Of a stretch of 48,746 bases of DNA, positions 24,282 through 33,314 are shown piece by piece. This stretch comes from Qipengyuania citrea. GTDB lineage: Bacteria; Pseudomonadota; Alphaproteobacteria; Sphingomonadales; Sphingomonadaceae. Both the position numbers and the translations under genes were made by a program. Positions within the stretch are counted from its first letter, which is position 1, and every line of letters starts with the position of its first letter. The notes under the pieces are model-generated. The model saw only the letters and a list, made by a program, of their open reading frames with translations, ran no database searches and had not been told where the DNA came from. The stretch spans positions 1 to 48,746 of the forward strand of contig NZ_WTYG01000005.1 of assembly GCF_009828015.1 (NCBI RefSeq). Direction: 5' to 3'.

Positions 24282-26848
24282 TGAGCGACGACGACAAGAA
24301 ACCAGCCCGCAAGCCGCTGACCCTCAAGGGTGCTCAGCCGGGCGAGGTCAAGCAGACCTTCAGCCACGGCCGCACCAACAAGGTCGCGGTCGAGGTGAAG
24401 CGCCGCCGCAAGCTCGTGAAGCCCGGCGAAACCCCGCCTGCTGCGCCGCCCCCGCCGCCGCCGCCGCCGCCGCCTCCGCCGCCCGCTCCCGAGCCGGCAC
24501 CGGCACCGGTGGCCAAGAAGGCTGCGCCGAAGAAACCGGCTGCGCCCGCCGACGAAACCCCGCAGGAACGCGTCGCGCGTCTGCAGCGCGAGGCCGAGGA
24601 AGATCGCCTGCGCCAGAGCGAGGACGCACGCAAGCGCGAGGAAGAGCAGGCCCGCCAGGCTGCCGAAGACCAGAAGAAACGCGCCGAAGAGAAACGCAAG
24701 GCCGAGGAAGAGGCCGCCAAGGCCGCTACCGAGGAGGCGCAGAAGCCGGCGCAGAAGCCGGCGCAGCAGCCCGCGGAAGAACCCGCTGCGGCTGCTGGCG
24801 AAACCGCGGCGGAAACGCCTGCGGGTGACAAGGCCGCTGCCGGGACCCCGTCGCCGGCGCCGCGCCGCTTCACCCCGGTTGCGCGCCCCGAGCCCAAGAA
24901 GCCCGAGCGCAAGAAGAAGGACGACAAGGCCGCGCGCACTGCCGAGAAGCCGGACAAGCGCCGCGCCGGCAAGCTGACGGTCAACAAGGCCCTCAACGAG
25001 GACGAAGGACGCCGTGCACGTTCGCTCGCCGCGCTCAAGCGCGCCCGCGAAAAGGAACGCCGCATGCAGGGCGGCCCCTCGAAGCCGCGCGAAAAGCAGG
25101 TCCGCGATGTCATCGTCCCCGAAGCCATCACGGTTGGCGAACTGGCCAAACGGATGGGCGAAAAGGGTGCCGATCTCGTCAAGGAACTCTTCAATCTCGA
25201 CATGATGGTGACCGTCAACCAGACGATCGACCAGGACACTGCGGAATTGCTGGTCGACCAGTTCGGCCACAACATCCAGAAGGTCTCGGAAGCCGATGTC
25301 GACATCGCCAATGTCGATGACGTCGATCCGCCCGAGACGCTCAAGCCGCGTCCCGCGGTGGTCACGATCATGGGCCATGTCGACCACGGCAAGACCAGCC
25401 TGCTCGACGCCCTGCGCGGCGCCAATGTCGTCAAGGGCGAAGCCGGCGGCATCACGCAGCATATCGGCAGCTACCAGGTGAATACGAAGGGCGGCGATAC
25501 GATCACCTTCCTCGACACGCCGGGTCACGCCGCCTTTACCGAGATGCGCCAGCGCGGTGCCAATGTCACCGATATCGTGGTGCTGGTGGTGGCGGCCGAT
25601 GACGGCATCATGCCGCAGACGATCGAGGCCATCAATCACACCAAGGCCGCGGGCGTCCCGATGATCGTCGCGATCAACAAGATGGACAAGCCCGAAGCCA
25701 ATCCCGACAACATCCGTACGCGTCTGCTCGAACACGAAGTGATCGTCGAGAAGATGTCGGGCGATGTGCAGGACGTGGAAATCTCGGCCAAGGAGAAGTC
25801 CGGTCTCGACAAGCTGCTCGACGCGATCAGCCTGCAGGCCGAACTGCTCGAGCTTAAGGCCAATCCCGACCGCATGGCCGAAGCCACGGTCATCGAAGCG
25901 CAGCTCGATAAGGGCCGCGGCCCGGTGGCCACCGTGCTCGTCACGCGTGGTACGCTGGAGCGCGGCAACACCTTCGTGGTCGGTACGCAGAGCGGCCGCG
26001 TCCGCGCGATCGTCAACGACCAGGGCAAGCAGATCAAGAAGGCCGGTCCGTCGATGCCGGTCGAGGTCCTCGGCCTTGGCGGCGTGCCGTCGGCCGGTGA
26101 CGTGCTGAGCGTGGTCGAGAACGAACAGCGTGCCCGCGAAGTCGCCGAATACCGCCAGGAAAAGGCAACCGAGAAGCGCACCGCGCTGGCCCCGACCAGC
26201 TTCGATACGATGTTCAACAACCTCGCGTCGAATGTGGTCGAGTTCCCCGTACTGGTGAAAGCCGATGTGCAGGGTTCGGTGGAAGCCATCACGACCGCGT
26301 TGCACAATCTGTCGAACGATCTCATCAAGGTCCGCGTGCTGCACGCCGGCGTGGGTGCGATCACCGAAAGCGATGTCCAGCTGGCGGCTGCTTCGAACGC
26401 GCCGATCATCGGCTTCAACGTGCGTCCCAACGCCAAGGCGCGCGAACTGGTGAAGCGCGACGGCGTCGAGATGAAGTATTACGACGTCATCTACCACCTG
26501 ACCGAGGAAATCGCGAAGGAGATGGCAGGCGAGCTGGGTCCGGAACGGATCGAACATGTCGTGGGCCGTGCCGCGGTCAAGGAAGTGTTCCGTTCGGGCA
26601 AGAAGGACAAGGCCGCCGGCCTGCTGGTCGAGGAAGGCGTCATCCGCAAGGGCCTGTTCGCCCGTCTCACCCGCGACGACGTCATCGTTTCGGCAACGAC
26701 CATCGCATCGCTGCGGCGCTTCAAGGACGACGTGGACGAAGTCCGCGCCGGGCTCGAATGCGGCGTGGTGCTGGCCGATACCAACGACATCAAGGCGGGC
26801 GACCAGCTCGAAGTCTTCGAAGTCGAGGAGCGCGAACGCACGCTGTGA
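24281..26848 (+). CDS. infB: Translation initiation factor IF-2
   Basis: 855 aa GTPase that brings fMet-tRNA to the 30S subunit. A long low-complexity N terminus (residues 1-270) is rich in Ala, Glu, Lys and Pro and includes an uninterrupted run of about 13 prolines near residue 55. The IF2_N motif is IVPEAITVGELAKRMGEKG. The G domain begins with MGHVDHGKTSL (near residue 365), followed by DTPGHAAF and NKMDKPEA. Domains II to IV follow, ending VFEVEERERTL. Overlaps ylxR. Confidence 0.97.
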   Translation: MSDDDKKPARKPLTLKGAQPGEVKQTFSHGRTNKVAVEVKRRRKLVKPGETPPAAPPPPPPPPPPPPPAPEPAPAPVAKKAAPKKPAAPADETPQERVARLQREAEEDRLRQSEDARKREEEQARQAAEDQKKRAEEKRKAEEEAAKAATEEAQKPAQKPAQQPAEEPAAAAGETAAETPAGDKAAAGTPSPAPRRFTPVARPEPKKPERKKKDDKAARTAEKPDKRRAGKLTVNKALNEDEGRRARSLAALKRAREKERRMQGGPSKPREKQVRDVIVPEAITVGELAKRMGEKGADLVKELFNLDMMVTVNQTIDQDTAELLVDQFGHNIQKVSEADVDIANVDDVDPPETLKPRPAVVTIMGHVDHGKTSLLDALRGANVVKGEAGGITQHIGSYQVNTKGGDTITFLDTPGHAAFTEMRQRGANVTDIVVLVVAADDGIMPQTIEAINHTKAAGVPMIVAINKMDKPEANPDNIRTRLLEHEVIVEKMSGDVQDVEISAKEKSGLDKLLDAISLQAELLELKANPDRMAEATVIEAQLDKGRGPVATVLVTRGTLERGNTFVVGTQSGRVRAIVNDQGKQIKKAGPSMPVEVLGLGGVPSAGDVLSVVENEQRAREVAEYRQEKATEKRTALAPTSFDTMFNNLASNVVEFPVLVKADVQGSVEAITTALHNLSNDLIKVRVLHAGVGAITESDVQLAAASNAPIIGFNVRPNAKARELVKRDGVEMKYYDVIYHLTEEIAKEMAGELGPERIEHVVGRAAVKEVFRSGKKDKAAGLLVEEGVIRKGLFARLTRDDVIVSATTIASLRRFKDDVDEVRAGLECGVVLADTNDIKAGDQLEVFEVEERERTL

Positions 26849-26865
26849 CCGGGGGCTGAGGACGG

Positions 26866-27297
26866 ATGGCGAAAATCCACGAAGGCAGGCGTTCGCCATC
26901 GGCCGAGCTGATGGCGAGCGACTTCGTCTCCTTCGATGTGGAGCGGGGCGAGCTGACCACGCGCTACACCCCGCCGCCGAGCTTCGCGAGCCCGCGCGGC
27001 GCGGTGCAGGGGGGCCTCATCGCGGGGTTCCTCGATGAAGTGATGGGCGGGGCGCTGCTTGCCGTTACCGAAGCCCGCTTCGGTGCGGCGGAGCAGCGCC
27101 TGCCGCTCAATCTCGACATGAACCTCACCTATCTGCGCATGGTCCCGATGGAAACCGTCACTGCCAGGGGACGCGTGCTCAAGTTGGGCAAACGGGTCGC
27201 CTTCCTCGAGGGCGAGCTGTTCGACAAAGATGGCAATCTGCTGGTGCGCGCCACTTCGAGCGCCATTCCCACGCCGCTGCCGGGAAAGGACGACTGA
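26866..27297 (+). CDS. PaaI-family thioesterase (first copy)
   Basis: 143 aa hot-dog fold. The motif FASPRGAVQGGLIAGFLDEV resembles the GG-containing active-site helix of PaaI-type acyl-CoA thioesterases. [20 protein letters not shown] follows. It starts 17 bp after infB and ends TGATG-overlapping a paralogue, which shares PRG(A/S)VQGGL(I/V)AGFLDEVM and the IPTP C-terminal end. Probably a tandem duplication. The substrate is unknown. Confidence 0.85.
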   Translation: MAKIHEGRRSPSAELMASDFVSFDVERGELTTRYTPPPSFASPRGAVQGGLIAGFLDEVMGGALLAVTEARFGAAEQRLPLNLDMNLTYLRMVPMETVTARGRVLKLGKRVAFLEGELFDKDGNLLVRATSSAIPTPLPGKDD

Positions 27298-27707
27298 TGG
27301 CCGACAATGCCATCCTCGGCGCACCGCACGCCAAATTGCTGGGCGTGAAGTTCGACCATTTCGACAAGGACCGCGAGGAAATCACCTTGCGTTTCCACGC
27401 GCCCGACAGCTTCATCACCCCGCGCGGCAGCGTGCAGGGCGGGCTTGTCGCGGGCTTCCTCGATGAGGTGATGGGCTGGGCGCATGTCTGGGCTACCGAC
27501 CACGAAGAGGCGCCGCTCAATCTGGACATCTCGATGAGTCTGCTGAAGCCGGTCATGGCCGGGCCGGTCATCGGCAAGGGCCGTGTGATCCGCCGCGGGC
27601 GCAAGGTCATCTTCCTCGAAGGCGAACTGTTCGATGAGGCGGGCAAGCTGCTCGCCCGCGCAACCAGCACCGCAATCCCCACGCCGCGCCCGGGCGGGTC
27701 CGCCTGA
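27297..27707 (+). CDS. PaaI-family thioesterase (second copy)
   Basis: 136 aa. It is a paralogue of the gene before it: [20 protein letters not shown], then [20 protein letters not shown] and AIPTPRPG. The two adjacent hot-dog proteins could form a heteromer. Its stop overlaps the DUF1697 gene (TGATG). All three are inserted between infB and rbfA, which are adjacent in many bacteria. Confidence 0.85.
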   Translation: MADNAILGAPHAKLLGVKFDHFDKDREEITLRFHAPDSFITPRGSVQGGLVAGFLDEVMGWAHVWATDHEEAPLNLDISMSLLKPVMAGPVIGKGRVIRRGRKVIFLEGELFDEAGKLLARATSTAIPTPRPGGSA

Positions 27708-28246
27708 TGGGGCGTCATCTCGCTCTGCTCGGGTCGATCAATGTCGGCGGCAACCGTATCACGATGGCGGATCTGGTCGGCGCGCTGACCAGGCACGGCT
27801 TCGCCGATGTCGAGACCGTCGTCGCCAGCGGCAATATCCTGTTCGACCCGCCAACCGGCGTGTTGGAAAAGGAACTGCCCGACCGGATAGCCGATATCGT
27901 GCGCAGCGAATTGGGCGTCGATACCTTCGCACTGGTACTCAGCGCCGCCGAACTCGAAGCGGCGATCGCGGAAAATCCCTTCTCCGGCACGGGCGAAGAC
28001 AAATTCGTCCACGTCCACTTTCTCACCGCGCAGCCCGGACCGGAACGCTTCGAACGGCTTCTTGCCGACCATGCCGGGCGCGGGGACGAGCGGATCGCCC
28101 CCGGAACACGCGCACTCCATATCGATTATGTGAACGGTGTCGGCACCAGCAAGCTGACTGCCGCCTTTATCGAGCGCCGCCTCGGCTGCCAGGGCACGGC
28201 GCGCAACATGCGATCGCTCAAGCGACTTACCGAAAGACTTGCCTGA
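27707..28246 (+). CDS. DUF1697 family protein
   Basis: 179 aa. It shows [20 protein letters not shown], then [12 protein letters not shown] and the C-terminal [17 protein letters not shown], all hallmarks of DUF1697. Function is unknown; the fold is ferredoxin-like. It is coupled to the second thioesterase gene and to rbfA by TGATG overlaps, so it is transcribed with the translation operon. Confidence 0.88.
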   Translation: MGRHLALLGSINVGGNRITMADLVGALTRHGFADVETVVASGNILFDPPTGVLEKELPDRIADIVRSELGVDTFALVLSAAELEAAIAENPFSGTGEDKFVHVHFLTAQPGPERFERLLADHAGRGDERIAPGTRALHIDYVNGVGTSKLTAAFIERRLGCQGTARNMRSLKRLTERLA

Positions 28247-28647
28247 TGGCCCGAAACGACTCCACTCCCGAACAGCAATCGGTCCGCGTCCTCAAGGTGG
28301 GCGAGCGGGTCCGCCATATCCTGTCCGAACTGCTCGCGCGCGGCGAGGCGCATGACGACGTGCTGTCCGCCAGCAACATCGCGGTGACGGAAGTGCGCAT
28401 GACACCCGACCTGCGCAACGCCAAGGCCTATGTGAAGCCGCTGCTCGGCGAAGACGAGGGCCAGGTGCTCAAGGCGCTGCGGACCAACACCGCGTTCTTC
28501 CAGAAGGAAGTCGCGCAGCGGCTCGGTCTGAAATTCGCCCCCAGGCTCAATTTCCAGCCCGACGAGAGCTTCGACGAAGCCAGCCGGATCGAAAAGCTGC
28601 TGTCCGACCCCAAGGTCGCGCGCGACCTCGACGATACCGACGACTAG
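28246..28647 (+). CDS. rbfA: Ribosome-binding factor A
   Basis: 133 aa KH-type protein that binds 16S rRNA helix 1 during 30S maturation. [20 protein letters not shown] leads to [23 protein letters not shown] sequence (here [20 protein letters not shown]), then [16 protein letters not shown]. The start overlaps the previous stop (TGATG). It ends the first half of the operon. truB follows only after a 3.1-kb interruption. Confidence 0.95.
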   Translation: MARNDSTPEQQSVRVLKVGERVRHILSELLARGEAHDDVLSASNIAVTEVRMTPDLRNAKAYVKPLLGEDEGQVLKALRTNTAFFQKEVAQRLGLKFAPRLNFQPDESFDEASRIEKLLSDPKVARDLDDTDD

Positions 28648-28676
28648 GCGCGCGCCCGGGGTTCCATGCACCTGCG

Positions 28677-28710
28677 GTTCGTCATTCCCGCGCTGACGGG
28701 AATGACGAAC
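28677..28710. repeat. REP-type palindrome between rbfA and the AbgT gene
   Basis: GTTCGTCATTCCCG (28677-28690) and its perfect complement (28697-28710) flank a six-base loop. The GTCATTCCCGCG core belongs to the common sphingomonad/alphaproteobacterial interspersed palindromes and is related to the arms of the repeat inside truB. It sits between convergent genes and may stop transcription from both sides. Confidence 0.8.
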
Positions 28711-28717
28711 GCATGGA

Positions 28718-30367
28718 TCAATTCATGAGCGGCGCCGCGGGTGCCGCGACTTCCGGCAGCATGTAGCCGACCGGCGCATCCGGCCCGAGCGGAATGCCGA
28801 GGTAGAACCACAGCACGATCAGCACCGTCCCCGAGATGAGCAGCCAGACCGAATAGGGGATCATCATCGCGGTCAGGCTGCCCAGGCCGAAGTCCTTCTG
28901 CCAGCGCTGCGCGAAGACCAGGATCAGCGGGAAGTAGACCATCAGCGGGGTGATGATATTGGTCGCGCTGTCGCCGACGCGGTACGCCGCGGTCGCGCCT
29001 TCCGGGCTGATCCCCAGCAGCATGAGCATCGGCACGAGGATCGGCGCAAGCAGTGCCCACTTGGCGCTTGCCGAGCCCACGAACAGGTTGAGCAGCCCGG
29101 TGAACAGCACCATCAGGCCGAGCACCAGCGGCAGCGGCAGGCCGGTCGACTGGATCGCCGCCGCGCCATGCACCGCGCTGATAAGGCCGAGGTTCGACCA
29201 GCCGAACATCGCCACGAAATGCGCAGCGGCGAAGGCGAGCACGAGGTAATAGCCCATGTCCTTCATGCTCTCGGCCATCATCTCGACCAGGTCGCGGTGC
29301 GACCTGATCTTGCCGGTCGCGCGGCCATAGGCCCAGCCGGTCAGCAGGAACAGCAGGAAGAAGGCGGCGACGAGGCTGCGGTAAAGCGGCGCAAGCTGCG
29401 TATGGATCGAACAATCGGCCGCAGGGACCGCCTCGCACGCGGCTTCGTCGACCAGCGGCGTGCCCGGGGCGAAGACCATCAGCAGCCAGAGCGCGACCAC
29501 GAACAGCGCGGCATAGCCGGCATGCCGCAGCCCCTTGGCCGCCAGCGCGCCGCTTTCGTCGGCGGGATCGGGGCTCATGTCGTCGGCCTGCGCGCCGGCA
29601 GTCGCGCCGCCTTTCCACGGGCCGAGCCGCGGTTCGACGATCTTGTCGGTGACATACCAGATGATCGGCAGGTACACGAAGGTCATCACGCTGATGAAGA
29701 ACCAGTTGCCCGCGATATTGGCAGTCCACAGCGGATCCAGCGCGCTCGCGCCCACCGCCTCCTCGGTGATCCCGAACAGCAGCGCATCGAGCTGGCCGGG
29801 CGAGATATTGGCCGAGAAACCGCCCGATACGCCGGCGAATGCGGCGGCGATCCCGGCCAGCGGATGGCGCCCGGCGGCGGCGAAAAGGATGCCGGCAAGC
29901 GGGATCAGCACGACATAGCCCGCATCGGCAGCATGGTTGCCGAGCATTGCGACCAGCGCAACCACCGGGGTGAGCAGTGCTTTGGGCGCGCTCTTCACCG
30001 CTTTCGACATGCCGGCGGCGAAGAAACCCGAACGTTCCGCGACGCCCGCGCCCAGCATCACGACGAGCACGTAGCCGAGCGGGTGGAAGTGCGTGAACGT
30101 GGCGGGCATTTCGACCCACAGGCGCTGGATGTTCTCGGGCGAAAGCAGGCTGACCGCGTCGATCCGCAGCGCGGACCCGGTCGCATCGTCGATGGCGGTG
30201 GGGTGGAAGGCCGACACGCCCGAGAGCGCCGCGACGATCGAAACCACCACCAGCGCGATAATCAGGTAGAAGAAGATGAATACCGGGTCGGGCAGTTTGT
30301 TGCCCGTCCGCTCGACCCAGCCCAGAATGCCGGTCTGGGTGTTTTCCGCTGTCGTCGCTTCAGCCAT
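28718..30367 (-). CDS. AbgT/MtrF family transporter
   Basis: 549 aa with about a dozen membrane helices. Family stretches are WVERTGNKLPDPVFIFFYL at the N terminus, GYVLVVMLGAGVAERSGFF, MLGNHAADAGYVVLIPLAG and GDSATNIITPLMVYFPLI. The family includes importers of p-aminobenzoyl-glutamate and antimetabolite exporters that confer sulfonamide tolerance. Which one applies here cannot be read from sequence. It is transcribed against the translation operon and splits rbfA from truB. Confidence 0.92.
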   Translation of the reverse strand: MAEATTAENTQTGILGWVERTGNKLPDPVFIFFYLIIALVVVSIVAALSGVSAFHPTAIDDATGSALRIDAVSLLSPENIQRLWVEMPATFTHFHPLGYVLVVMLGAGVAERSGFFAAGMSKAVKSAPKALLTPVVALVAMLGNHAADAGYVVLIPLAGILFAAAGRHPLAGIAAAFAGVSGGFSANISPGQLDALLFGITEEAVGASALDPLWTANIAGNWFFISVMTFVYLPIIWYVTDKIVEPRLGPWKGGATAGAQADDMSPDPADESGALAAKGLRHAGYAALFVVALWLLMVFAPGTPLVDEAACEAVPAADCSIHTQLAPLYRSLVAAFFLLFLLTGWAYGRATGKIRSHRDLVEMMAESMKDMGYYLVLAFAAAHFVAMFGWSNLGLISAVHGAAAIQSTGLPLPLVLGLMVLFTGLLNLFVGSASAKWALLAPILVPMLMLLGISPEGATAAYRVGDSATNIITPLMVYFPLILVFAQRWQKDFGLGSLTAMMIPYSVWLLISGTVLIVLWFYLGIPLGPDAPVGYMLPEVAAPAAPLMN

Positions 30368-30469
30368 CGAAGTTCCCTGATCTCTTGTCGTCTCTCGTCG
30401 GGGCGATCATCCCCGATCGCATGTGACGCCCTTCTTAACAGCCACGCCGCCGGGGGCTAGGGCCAGCGC

Positions 30470-31075
30470 ATGGCCAAGCTCTATTTCTATTATGCCAGCA
30501 TGAATGCGGGAAAGAGCAGCACGCTGCTGCAGGCCGCATTTAACTACAACGAGCGCGGAATGCGGGTCTCGCTGTGGACCGCTGCGCTCGACGACCGGCC
30601 GGGTTTCGGCGCGATCTCGAGCCGGATCGGCCTGGCCAGCGAAGCGCATCGCTACGACGCGCAAACCGATATCGAAGCGCGCGTGCTGGGCGACCATGCG
30701 AAGGAGCGGGTCGCCTGCGTGCTGGTCGACGAAGCGCAGTTCCTGTCCGAAACGCAGGTATGGCAACTCGCGCGGCTGGCAGATGCGGCGGACATTCCGG
30801 TGCTGTGTTATGGGCTGCGTACCGATTTCCAGGGGAAGCTGTTCCCCGGCTCCGCCACGCTGCTGGGCATTGCCGATGCGCTGGTCGAGCTGAAGGCGGT
30901 GTGCGATTGCGGGCGCAAGGCGATCATGAACCTGCGCGTCGATGCGGAGGGACGGGCAGTGAGCGAAGGCGCCCAGACCGAAATCGGCGGTAACGACCGT
31001 TATGTCGCGCTGTGCCGCCGGCACTTCGTGGACAAGCTGGGCGGGGCCTATCCCGGCGAACCGCTGGCGGGTTAG
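30470..31075 (+). CDS. tdk: Thymidine kinase (type II)
   Basis: 201 aa. Phosphorylates thymidine in pyrimidine salvage. It has the P-loop MNAGKSSTLLQ (residues 11-21), a DEAQFL Walker B, and the lasso region GLRTDFQGKLFPGS. Zinc-binding cysteines are in VCDCGRKA, with a later C..H (ALCRRHF). It lies 25 bp before the M50 protease gene. Confidence 0.96.
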   Translation: MAKLYFYYASMNAGKSSTLLQAAFNYNERGMRVSLWTAALDDRPGFGAISSRIGLASEAHRYDAQTDIEARVLGDHAKERVACVLVDEAQFLSETQVWQLARLADAADIPVLCYGLRTDFQGKLFPGSATLLGIADALVELKAVCDCGRKAIMNLRVDAEGRAVSEGAQTEIGGNDRYVALCRRHFVDKLGGAYPGEPLAG

Positions 31076-31100
31076 TCCGGCGCACCCTATCTAGCTTGCC

Positions 31101-31793
31101 ATGACCGAAACGCTTCTTCTCGCGGTGATTCTCATCCCGTGCCTGATTGTCGCCATCGTGTTTCACGAAGTCGCGCATGGCTGGGTCGCGCTGGCGCTGG
31201 GCGATCCCACCGCCAAGGAACAGCGGCGGCTGTCGCTCAACCCGATCCGCCATGTCGACCCGATCGGCACGCTGCTGGTGCCCGGGGCGCTGGCGCTGTT
31301 CGGCGGGCCGATCTTCGGCTGGGCCAAGCCCGTCCCGGTGCGCGGCGAACGGCTGCGCGATCCGCGGTTCGGCATGGTCGCGGTGGCGGCCGCCGGGCCG
31401 GGCACCAATCTCGTGTTGGCATTGGTCGGCGCGCTGTTGCTCGGCGCAGTATCGGGGGCGATCATCGCCGCCGGCGCCATGCCGCCCGAATGGCTGGTCA
31501 CTGCGGGCGGGACATTCATCCTGATCAACGTCTTCCTCGCCTTGTTCAACCTGCTGCCGATCCCCCCCTTCGACGGTTCGCACATCGTCGGCGGTCTGCT
31601 GCCGCGCAAATGGGCGGGCAATTGGCAGAAGCTGCAGTCGCTGGGCATGCTGTTCTTCGTCGTCCTGATCGCCGCGACCTGGGCATTCCCCGATAGCGGG
31701 CTGATCGAGAACACCGTCCTGCCGCCGGTGCTGTGGCTGCAGGAACATTATTTCTCCATCGCCGAATGGGTCGCACGCGGGATCGCCGAATGA
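31101..31793 (+). CDS. Site-2 protease family (M50) membrane metalloprotease
   Basis: 230 aa. The zinc-binding HExxH is in FHEVAHGWVALALG near residue 22-27. The third ligand region is LLPIPPFDGSHIVGG near residue 155. Five to six helices and no PDZ domain put it in the compact YwhC-type branch. It should cut substrates within the membrane; targets are unknown. Its stop overlaps truB (ATGA). Confidence 0.9.
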   Translation: MTETLLLAVILIPCLIVAIVFHEVAHGWVALALGDPTAKEQRRLSLNPIRHVDPIGTLLVPGALALFGGPIFGWAKPVPVRGERLRDPRFGMVAVAAAGPGTNLVLALVGALLLGAVSGAIIAAGAMPPEWLVTAGGTFILINVFLALFNLLPIPPFDGSHIVGGLLPRKWAGNWQKLQSLGMLFFVVLIAATWAFPDSGLIENTVLPPVLWLQEHYFSIAEWVARGIAE

Positions 31794-32866
31794 CCGATCG
31801 GAAGGCGCCTCCGCATGGCTGGCTGATCCTCGACAAGCCGCGCGGGCTGGGTTCGACGCAGGCGGTCGGCATGGTCAAGCGCGTGCTACGCCAGGGCGGC
31901 TATGCCAAGACCAAGGTCGGGCATGGTGGCACGCTCGACCCGCTGGCCGAAGGCGTGCTCCCGATCGCATTGGGCGAAGCGACCAAGCTTGCGGGCCGCA
32001 TGCTCGATGCCGACAAGATCTACGCCTTCACCATCCAGTTCGGCGAGGAAACCGCTACGCTCGATACCGAGGGCGAGGTCACCGAGCGCAGCGATCGCCG
32101 GCCGCCGATGGCAGCGATCGCGGGCGTGCTCGACCATTTCACCGGCCCCATCGAACAGGTGCCGCCCGCCTATTCGGCGCTCAAGATCGATGGCAAGCGC
32201 GCCTATGACCGTGCCCGCGCGGGCGAAACGGTCGAAATGAAGACCCGCGCCGTGACAGTTCACGACCTTTATCTTGCCGGTCATCCCCGCGAAGGCGGGG
32301 ATCCAGATAAGGGCAGCTCTCTCCCTCGGGGGCGGCTGGTCCCCCGCCTTCGCGGAGGTGACGATAGTGATGCTGGCCTCGTCAGCACATTCCAGACCAC
32401 TGCCGGGCGGCCCGACCCCTACGATCCGCAGGCGCCGCTCGAACTGGCGGACAGCGTCACGCTGGTCGCGCATGTCTCCAAGGGGACATACATCCGGTCG
32501 CTGGCACGGGACATCGCACGCGCGCTTGGCACGCTGGGTCACGTAACCTATCTCAGGCGCATCAAGGCCGGCCCGTTCCGCGAGGAACAGGCGATTTCGC
32601 TGGACAAGCTTGAGGAAATCGCTAAGGGCGCGGCCATCGAGAACCTTCTCTTGCCGCTCGAGGCCGGACTGGACGACATCCCGGTTCTGACACTCGATCC
32701 CGACAGCGCGCAGGCGGTCCGCCAGGGCCGGGTATTGTCGGAACTGCCCCATACCGACGGGCTCCATCTCGCCAGCTTGCACGATGTGCCGGTGGCCCTG
32801 GTGGAAGTCGACGGTGGCACGGCCAAGGTCGTGCGGGGTTTCAACCTGCCGGATGTCGCGGAGTAG
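31790..32866 (+). CDS. truB: tRNA pseudouridine(55) synthase TruB, with in-frame palindromic insert
   Basis: 358 aa, longer than the usual 300-310. It makes pseudouridine 55 in the tRNA T loop. It shows [18 protein letters not shown] and catalytic D50 in [34 protein letters not shown] and the C-terminal PUA-like part follow. Between TVHDLYLAG and RPDPYDPQ lie about 35-40 extra residues encoded largely by a palindromic repeat (REGGDPDKG...RLRGGDDSD). ATG at 31790 overlaps the protease stop. Confidence 0.93.
   Translation: MTDRKAPPHGWLILDKPRGLGSTQAVGMVKRVLRQGGYAKTKVGHGGTLDPLAEGVLPIALGEATKLAGRMLDADKIYAFTIQFGEETATLDTEGEVTERSDRRPPMAAIAGVLDHFTGPIEQVPPAYSALKIDGKRAYDRARAGETVEMKTRAVTVHDLYLAGHPREGGDPDKGSSLPRGRLVPRLRGGDDSDAGLVSTFQTTAGRPDPYDPQAPLELADSVTLVAHVSKGTYIRSLARDIARALGTLGHVTYLRRIKAGPFREEQAISLDKLEEIAKGAAIENLLLPLEAGLDDIPVLTLDPDSAQAVRQGRVLSELPHTDGLHLASLHDVPVALVEVDGGTAKVVRGFNLPDVAE
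32280..32363. repeat. Palindromic repeat element inserted in frame within truB
   Basis: The left arm GTCATCCCCGCGAAGGCGGGG (32280-32300, itself a small hairpin) matches in inverse orientation the right arm CCCCCGCCTTCGCGGAGGTGAC (32341-32362). This is the same type of interspersed palindrome often found between genes, here translated as part of TruB. Its length of about 84 bp keeps the frame. Confidence 0.8.
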
Positions 32867-32871
32867 AATAC

Positions 32872-33141
32872 ATGTCGGTTACTGCCGAAAAGAAACAGGA
32901 AATCATCAAGGACAACGCCCAGGCCAAGGGTGATACCGGTTCGCCGGAAGTCCAGGTCGCCATTCTGACCGAACGCATTCGCAACCTGACCGAGCACTTC
33001 AAGTCCAACCATAAGGACAATCACTCGCGTCGCGGTCTGCTGATGATGGTCAACAAGCGCCGCAACCTGCTCGCCTATCTCAAGAAGACGGACGTCGAGC
33101 GGTACAATGCGCTGATCCAGAAGCTGGGTCTTCGCAAATAA
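32872..33141 (+). CDS. rpsO: 30S ribosomal protein S15
   Basis: 89 aa, standard length. [20 protein letters not shown] and [20 protein letters not shown] are canonical; binds 16S rRNA and bridges to 23S. It lies 5 bp after truB and is followed by its own terminator. Confidence 0.98.
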   Translation: MSVTAEKKQEIIKDNAQAKGDTGSPEVQVAILTERIRNLTEHFKSNHKDNHSRRGLLMMVNKRRNLLAYLKKTDVERYNALIQKLGLRK

Positions 33142-33149
33142 GAGTTTCT

Positions 33150-33180
33150 CGAAGGGGTGGCTCAGGCCGCCCCTTTGTTT
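33150..33180 (+). terminator. Terminator after rpsO
   Basis: AAGGGGTGGC, loop TCAG, GCCGCCCCTT followed by TGTTT. It lies 10 bp beyond the rpsO stop and partly separates rpsO from pnp, as in enteric bacteria. Confidence 0.8.
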
Positions 33181-33272
33181 ATCCGGCCTGCGCGCAATAC
33201 GGCGCGGGGCTGGAAAATGGAGGCGCGAAAAGCCTCGGACCGGACCGGGACGGAATACCCGGCACAGTAGGC

Positions 33273-33298
33273 CCCGCACCGCAATAAGGCCGTGCGGG
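33273..33298 (+). promoter_or_regulatory. Hairpin in the pnp leader
   Basis: CCCGCAC (33273-33279) pairs with GTGCGGG (33292-33298), 16 bp before the pnp start. In enteric bacteria a leader stem-loop cut by RNase III mediates PNPase autoregulation. A similar role here is only inferred. Confidence 0.4.
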
Positions 33299-33314
33299 TT
33301 CATAAGGAAAATAC

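Noticed and set aside
24440..24490. CCG repeat considered as a CRISPR or satellite-like array
   Set aside because: It is a short codon repeat encoding prolines within infB. There are no spacers or repeat units of CRISPR size, and no CRISPR array or cas gene was seen anywhere in the window.
24185..26899. 904-codon minus-strand frame opposite infB
   Set aside because: It is the antisense shadow of IF-2. Its Arg/Gly runs are the complement of the proline and alanine codon repeats.
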